Below, one piece after another: positions 59,805-64,000 of a DNA stretch of 64,000 bases (positions are counted from its first letter, which is position 1; every line of letters begins with the position of its first letter). A program made the translations under genes and the position numbers. Under the pieces are notes generated by a model. It was given only the letters and a program-made list of their open reading frames with translations. It had not been told where the DNA came from and ran no database searches. The DNA is from Actinomycetes bacterium (lineage in GTDB: Bacteria; Actinomycetota; Actinomycetes; Mycobacteriales; Mycobacteriaceae): NCBI GenBank assembly GCA_023461275.1, contig JAEYMI010000034.1:16122-80121 (forward strand), given 5' to 3'.

Positions 59805-60134
59805 ATGTCGGAGTCGGAATCGGCGATCATCCCTGGTCAGGTGATCGCCGAAGAGGGAACGATCGAACTCAATGCAGGCGCGGACGCCGTCACGCTGTCG
59901 GCGGTCAACAGCGGAGACCGACCGGTCCAAGTCGGATCGCATGTGCACTTCCCCCAGGCCAACGCAGCCCTCGTCTTCGATCGCGACGCCGCACGCGGGC
60001 GTCGGCTCGACATTCCGGCGGGCACTGCGGTGCGCTTCGAGCCGGGTATCGAGATGACCGTGACATTGGTGCCGCTGGGCGGCACCCGCGAGGTGTACGG
60101 CATCTCGCTCGACGCACCGGGGAGGATTGACTAG
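59805..60134 (+). CDS. ureB: Urease beta subunit
   Basis: A 109-residue structural subunit. IIPGQVIAEEGTIELNAG begins the fold. NSGDRPVQVGSHVHFPQANAALVFDRDAARGRRLDIPAGTAVRFEPG carries the conserved core, and GGTREVYGI ends it. It lies 10 bases after ureA. Its TAG stop overlaps the GTG of ureC (TAGTG). It packs around UreC in the (abc)3 complex. Confidence 0.95.
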   Translation: MSESESAIIPGQVIAEEGTIELNAGADAVTLSAVNSGDRPVQVGSHVHFPQANAALVFDRDAARGRRLDIPAGTAVRFEPGIEMTVTLVPLGGTREVYGISLDAPGRID

Positions 60135-61855
60135 TGGCCATACTCGGCAGAGATCGTTACGCGCAACTCTACGGACCCACCACCGGCGACCGAATTCGCC
60201 TGGCCGACACCGATCTACTGATCGAGGTCACCGAAGACCGTTGCGGTGGACCCGGATTGGCGGGCGAAGAAGCGGTTTTCGGTGGTGGCAAGGTGATCCG
60301 CGAATCGATGGGGCAGTCCCGCACGACCCGTGCAGATGGCGCACCCGACACCGTCATCACCGGCGTCGTAGTGCTCGACCACTGGGGAATCATCAAGGCC
60401 GACGTGGGAATTCGCGACGGACGCATTATCGCCCTGGGCAAGGCGGGCAACCCCGACACCATGGACGGGGTCCATCCCGATCTGGTCATCGGGCCGTCGA
60501 CGGAGATCCTGGCGGGCAACGGCAAGATCCTCACCGCGGGCGGCATCGACTGCCACGTCCACTTCATCTGCCCGCAGATCATGGACGAGGCGCTCGGTAA
60601 CGGCATCACCACCCTCATCGGTGGCGGCACCGGACCGGCCGAGGGCAGCAAAGCGACCACCGTCACCCCGGGCGCCTGGCATCTGACGTCGATCCTGCAG
60701 GCAACCGACGGTTGGCCGATGAACATCGCGCTGCTGGGTAAGGGAAACACCGTCAGCGCACCGGCGATGCACGAGCAAATCCTCGCCGGCGCTTCTGGTT
60801 TCAAGCTCCACGAGGACTGGGGGAGTACCCCCGCGGCGATCGACGCATGTCTGCGGGTGTGCGACGAGACCGGTGTCCAGGCCGCGTTGCACTCCGACAC
60901 GCTCAACGAAGCGGGTTTCGTGGAGCAGACCGTCGGCGCGATCGACGGCCGCAGCATCCACGCCTATCACACCGAAGGTGCCGGTGGTGGGCACGCTCCC
61001 GACATCATGACGGTCGCCTCATACCCGAACGTGCTGCCGAGTTCCACCAACCCGACCCGCCCGCACACGGTGAACACACTTGACGAGCATCTCGACATGC
61101 TCATGGTGTGCCATCACCTCAACCCGACGGTCCCGGAGGATCTGGCGTTCGCGGAGAGCCGGATTCGGCCGTCGACGATCGCCGCCGAAGACTTGCTGCA
61201 CGACCTCGGCGCGATCTCCATGATCGGTTCCGACGCCCAGGCCATGGGGCGTATCGGTGAGGTCGTGCTGCGCACGTGGCAGACCGCGCACGTCATGAAA
61301 CGCAAACGCGGTGCACTGGCCGGCGATGGTCGTGCCGACAACAACCGGGCACAGCGATACGTGGCCAAGTACACGATCTGTCCGGCGGTGGCACACGGAT
61401 TCGACGACGAAATCGGGTCGATCGAGGTCGGCAAGCTCGCCGATCTGGTGCTGTGGGATCCGGCGTTCTTCGGGGTGAGTCCCGAGGTGGTCATCAAGGG
61501 TGGGGCCATCGCCTGGGCGCAGATGGGCGATGCCAACGCATCGATCCCGACGCCGCAGCCGGTGTTGCCCCGCCCGATGTTCGGTGCGGCACCCAAAACC
61601 GCTGCGGCCACCTCGATCAGCTTCGTGGCGCCCGGCGCCATCGAGGACGGCATCGTCGATCGGCTCGGCCTTGATCGTCGATTGGTCGCAGTCAAGAACA
61701 CTCGCTCGGTCGGCAAGGCGGACATGCCGAACAACTCCGCAACGCCGGACATCGTCATCGAACCCGACACCTTCACCGTGCGCGTCGATGGCGAGGTGTG
61801 GGATAGCGCTCCGGTCACCGAACTGCCGATGGCACAACGGTATTTCCTGTTCTGA
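60134..61855 (+). CDS. ureC: Urease alpha subunit (catalytic)
   Basis: A 573-residue nickel metalloenzyme, hydrolysing urea to ammonia and carbamate. Active-site features: GGIDCHVHFICPQ (two His), GFKLHEDWG with carbamylated Lys224, ALHSDTLNEAGF, HAYHTEGAGGGHAPD (His ligands) and IGSDAQAMGR (Asp). VMKRKRGALAGDGRADNNRAQRYVAKYTICPA is the flap-cysteine region, including the mobile-flap Cys in TICPAVAHG. All ligands are present, so the enzyme should be active. ureF starts 7 bases after the stop. Confidence 0.96.
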   Translation: MAILGRDRYAQLYGPTTGDRIRLADTDLLIEVTEDRCGGPGLAGEEAVFGGGKVIRESMGQSRTTRADGAPDTVITGVVVLDHWGIIKADVGIRDGRIIALGKAGNPDTMDGVHPDLVIGPSTEILAGNGKILTAGGIDCHVHFICPQIMDEALGNGITTLIGGGTGPAEGSKATTVTPGAWHLTSILQATDGWPMNIALLGKGNTVSAPAMHEQILAGASGFKLHEDWGSTPAAIDACLRVCDETGVQAALHSDTLNEAGFVEQTVGAIDGRSIHAYHTEGAGGGHAPDIMTVASYPNVLPSSTNPTRPHTVNTLDEHLDMLMVCHHLNPTVPEDLAFAESRIRPSTIAAEDLLHDLGAISMIGSDAQAMGRIGEVVLRTWQTAHVMKRKRGALAGDGRADNNRAQRYVAKYTICPAVAHGFDDEIGSIEVGKLADLVLWDPAFFGVSPEVVIKGGAIAWAQMGDANASIPTPQPVLPRPMFGAAPKTAAATSISFVAPGAIEDGIVDRLGLDRRLVAVKNTRSVGKADMPNNSATPDIVIEPDTFTVRVDGEVWDSAPVTELPMAQRYFLF

Positions 61856-61862
61856 TGGCGCG

Positions 61863-62531
61863 ATGATGTCTGAGTTCCGGCCCGTCGTCGGCGCAACATC
61901 GCCGCTGGCGATGATGCTGACGCTGGCCGATTCACGGCTACCCGTCGGCGGCCACGTGCATTCCGGCGGCGTCGAACAGGCCATCACCGACGGGATCGTG
62001 ACCGGGGTGGACAGCCTGCGCGCATTCCTGCGTCGTCGGATCACCACGTCGGGCCTGATGGCCGCCTCCATCGCGGCCGCGGTCGCCGACCGCACTCTCG
62101 ATGTGGTTGCCGCACAACACGAAACCGACATCCGGACACCGTCGGCGGCGGCCCGCAAGGCGTCCCTGGCACAGGGTCGTGGCATGCTGCGCCTGGCGCG
62201 GCGGATGTGGCCCGCCGCCGACTGGTCAGCGCACCGACCGGCGACCCACCTGCCGGTGATCAGCGGTGCGATCGGCGCCGCCTCGTCGTTGTCGGGTTTT
62301 CATACCGCGCTCGTGCTCGTCTACACGACGATGAGCGGATCGGCCACCGCCGGGCAGCGACTGTTGGCACTCGACCCCGCCGACGTCGCACTCGTCATCG
62401 CCGAACTCGGTCCCGAATGCGAACAGATCGCCGCCACCGCGGCGGTCGGACTCGCCGACCTGTCCGACCCATTCCTCGACGTTCTCGCCGAACGTCATGA
62501 GCGCCAATCGATGCCACTGTTCATGTCGTGA
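61863..62531 (+). CDS. ureF: Urease accessory protein UreF
   Basis: A 222-residue nickel-insertion helper. SPLAMMLTLADSRLPVGGHVHSGGVEQAI is the UreF N-terminal signature, and LGPECEQIAATAAVGLADLSDPFLDVLAERH is near the end. It forms the UreF-UreD-UreG activation complex. Starts at ATG 61863 or 61866 are equivalent. The family is usually weakly conserved in sequence, but operon position makes the call firm. No ureE is present in the operon. Confidence 0.92.
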   Translation: MMSEFRPVVGATSPLAMMLTLADSRLPVGGHVHSGGVEQAITDGIVTGVDSLRAFLRRRITTSGLMAASIAAAVADRTLDVVAAQHETDIRTPSAAARKASLAQGRGMLRLARRMWPAADWSAHRPATHLPVISGAIGAASSLSGFHTALVLVYTTMSGSATAGQRLLALDPADVALVIAELGPECEQIAATAAVGLADLSDPFLDVLAERHERQSMPLFMS

Positions 62532-62580
62532 CCGATCGTGGTCAACCACGACGCGACAACCGATCGAGTAAGGAGTTCTG

Positions 62581-63267
62581 ATGCCACCGCATCTGATCGA
62601 CGGACAACCCCATTCCCACGACCTGGATCGCCCCCGCCGCGTCCGCGAACCCGGTGAGCCGCTGCGCATCGGCGTCGGCGGACCGGTCGGGTCGGGCAAG
62701 ACCGCGCTGGTCGCCGCCCTGTGCCGGCAACTGCGCGACGAGTTGTCGGTGGCGGTCTTGACCAACGACATCTACACCACCGAGGATGCGGACTTCCTCC
62801 GCCGCAACGCGGTGCTGCCGGACGAACGGATCACCGCAGTGCAGACCGGTGGCTGCCCCCACACCGCGATCCGCGACGACATCACTGCCAACCTCGACGC
62901 GATCGACGACCTCGTGGCCGCCAACCCGCCGTTGGATCTGATTCTCGTCGAATCCGGTGGCGACAATCTGACCGCCACGTTCTCCACCGGGCTCATCGAT
63001 GTGCAGATCTTCGTCATCGACGTCGCCGGCGGCGACAAGGTGCCGCGCAAAGGTGGTCCCGGAGTGACCTTCTCGGATCTGCTGGTCATCAACAAGACAG
63101 ATCTCGCCGAACGCGTGCATGCCGACCTCGACGTCATGCGACGCGACGCCGAGAAGGTCCGCGACGGTCGCCCGACCGCGATGATCTCCCTGACCGACGA
63201 CCCGGCAGCCACCGATGTGCTCAGCTGGGTGCGGAGTCGGCTCGCCGACGTCGTCGTCAGCGGCTGA
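62581..63267 (+). CDS. ureG: Urease accessory GTPase UreG
   Basis: A 228-residue SIMIBI GTPase. The P-loop GVGGPVGSGKTALVAALC is at about residue 38. VAVLTNDIYTTEDADFL, VQTGGCPHTAIRDDI (the Cys-Pro-His nickel/zinc site) and LLVINKTDLAERV (guanine base) follow. UreG supplies GTP-driven Ni delivery. A His-rich start (MPPHLIDGQPHSH) could buffer metal. ATG 62581 has AAGGAG just upstream (AGTAAGGAGTTCTG). Confidence 0.96.
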   Translation: MPPHLIDGQPHSHDLDRPRRVREPGEPLRIGVGGPVGSGKTALVAALCRQLRDELSVAVLTNDIYTTEDADFLRRNAVLPDERITAVQTGGCPHTAIRDDITANLDAIDDLVAANPPLDLILVESGGDNLTATFSTGLIDVQIFVIDVAGGDKVPRKGGPGVTFSDLLVINKTDLAERVHADLDVMRRDAEKVRDGRPTAMISLTDDPAATDVLSWVRSRLADVVVSG

Positions 63268-63284
63268 CCCGGACCCGCGAATCG

Positions 63285-63995
63285 ATGCGCACCGAGGTGG
63301 TGATCCGGGCTCGCGTCGGGCGTTCCCCACAGTTCGACGCCGTCGGTGGTCTGGCTGTGCGCCAGACCGGACCATCCGAAGTACATCTGGTCGGCACCGC
63401 GCAGACGCCCTTCGGCGGCGACGAGATCGACATTCGCATCGAGGTCGAGGCCGGCGCCGTGCTGCAGGTCCGTACGGTCGCCGCGACGATCGCGTTACCG
63501 TCGCTGGCGGAACTCGAGTCGACGTCGAGGTGGCACCTGCAGGTCGGCGACGGCGCCCGACTCCTGGTGGACCCGGAGCCGATGATCGTCGCCGGCGGCG
63601 CGCACCATCACACCACCACCCACGTCGATGCCGCGACCGATTCGACCGTCGTCGTGTACGAGCACGCGCAACTCGGCCGCAGCCGTGAGAAGCCTCAGGA
63701 TGCCCTGCGCGCTCGATGGGATGCGGGCATACACGTCGATATCGGGGGAATCGGTGTTCTGCGCCACCGCGTTTCGCTACGCGGCGACTCCGACGATCAC
63801 CGTGTGCCCGCCCGGGCACTGAGCAGTGTGTTCCGCTATCCGGACACTCGGCCCGACGCCGTATCGGCCACGGCCAACGCAGCGCGGCTGCGACTGGCGG
63901 CCGAAGCGACCCTCACCAACGCCGTGGCCGAGTCTGCCGCCCGGGCACGGCAGATGTGCGCCCCCCGCGCGGGGGGGGCCCGATCCCCGCTGTGA
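63285..63995 (+). CDS. ureD: Urease accessory protein UreD
   Basis: A 236-residue UreD (UreH). VRQTGPSEVHLVGTAQTPFGGDEIDIRIEVEAGAVLQVRTVAATIALPS and LVDPEPMIVAGGAHHHTTTHVD are typical. The C-terminal part matches in general form. It scaffolds the UreF-UreG complex on apo-urease. ATG 63285 is 17 bases after the ureG stop. The last ~15 residues are encoded in a run of C and G homopolymers (63961-63980), so the exact C-terminus could be affected by an indel. This is the last complete gene; the window ends five bases later. Confidence 0.9.
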   Translation: MRTEVVIRARVGRSPQFDAVGGLAVRQTGPSEVHLVGTAQTPFGGDEIDIRIEVEAGAVLQVRTVAATIALPSLAELESTSRWHLQVGDGARLLVDPEPMIVAGGAHHHTTTHVDAATDSTVVVYEHAQLGRSREKPQDALRARWDAGIHVDIGGIGVLRHRVSLRGDSDDHRVPARALSSVFRYPDTRPDAVSATANAARLRLAAEATLTNAVAESAARARQMCAPRAGGARSPL

Positions 63996-64000
63996 CCCGC

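Noticed and set aside
1..64000. CRISPR array, prophage, insertion sequence, rRNA operon
   Set aside because: No regularly spaced repeats, phage structural genes, transposase motifs or rRNA signatures were seen on either strand.

Overview
The window is chromosomal DNA from a high-G+C actinomycete of the order Mycobacteriales (Corynebacteriales). Gordonia, or a close relative such as Williamsia or Dietzia, fits best. The reasons are the proteins themselves (SecA2, GarA, FtsR-like MerR, GuaB1, F420-type Ddn-like enzyme, malate synthase G) and a gene order that matches two blocks of the Mycobacterium tuberculosis chromosome: Rv1709-Rv1713 at the left and Rv1821-Rv1853 at the right. The genus is an inference; no rRNA is present.

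Layout. (1) 1-4348: housekeeping operon scpA(partial)-scpB-rluB-cmk-der, with overlapping start/stop codons, followed by a small membrane protein and tRNA-Pro(GGG) with a strong hairpin after it. (2) About 4945-35915: a mosaic accessory/metabolic stretch with frequent strand switches. It holds an XRE regulator and divergent SDR, a decayed patatin gene, exonuclease III, two MFS exporters, a Met-rich DM13 lipoprotein/DoxX operon beside an OmpR-type two-component system, gabD1, a threonine-aldolase-like enzyme, an ECF sigma factor with a SnoaL-like tail, an exported DUF4185 protein, an operon of exported M19-like amidohydrolase + MFS_2 transporter + sphingosine-1-phosphate-lyase-like enzyme, pyruvate oxidase with a baeRF protein, arylamine N-acetyltransferase, PPK2 and malate dehydrogenase. 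(3) 36126-45783: secA2-pgsA2-gcvH-garA-ftsR-DUF151-merR, then a tandem glycine riboswitch and gcvP. (4) 45813-55930: a long imperfect inverted repeat, a membrane-anchored solute-binding-like protein, glcB, two CNNM/CBS proteins, guaB1 and gnd. (5) 56022-63995: blaR-blaI, a small-RNA transcription unit, a hot-dog thioesterase, a CitE-like aldolase and the urease operon ureABCFGD.

The most interesting signal is at 57491-57617. A consensus TTGACA promoter has an IdeR/DtxR-like iron box in its spacer and reads into a short non-coding unit of about 90 nt that ends in a perfect 17-bp hairpin. It lies between blaI and the Rv1847-like thioesterase, which is the position of the iron-sparing sRNA MrsI (ncRv11846) in M. 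tuberculosis, so I call it a candidate MrsI homologue. Other leads are the amidohydrolase/MFS/S1P-lyase-like operon, the DUF4185 candidate D-arabinanase, the Met-rich DM13-DoxX pair, and the gcvP-side inverted repeat, which looks like a dispersed element.

Working together: gcvH and gcvP (glycine cleavage), GarA (2-oxoglutarate node switch), glcB, mdh, gabD1 and gnd make this a central-carbon/nitrogen neighbourhood. Urease with the aldolase and thioesterase adds nitrogen scavenging, and secA2/pgsA2, the CBS proteins and blaIR serve the envelope.
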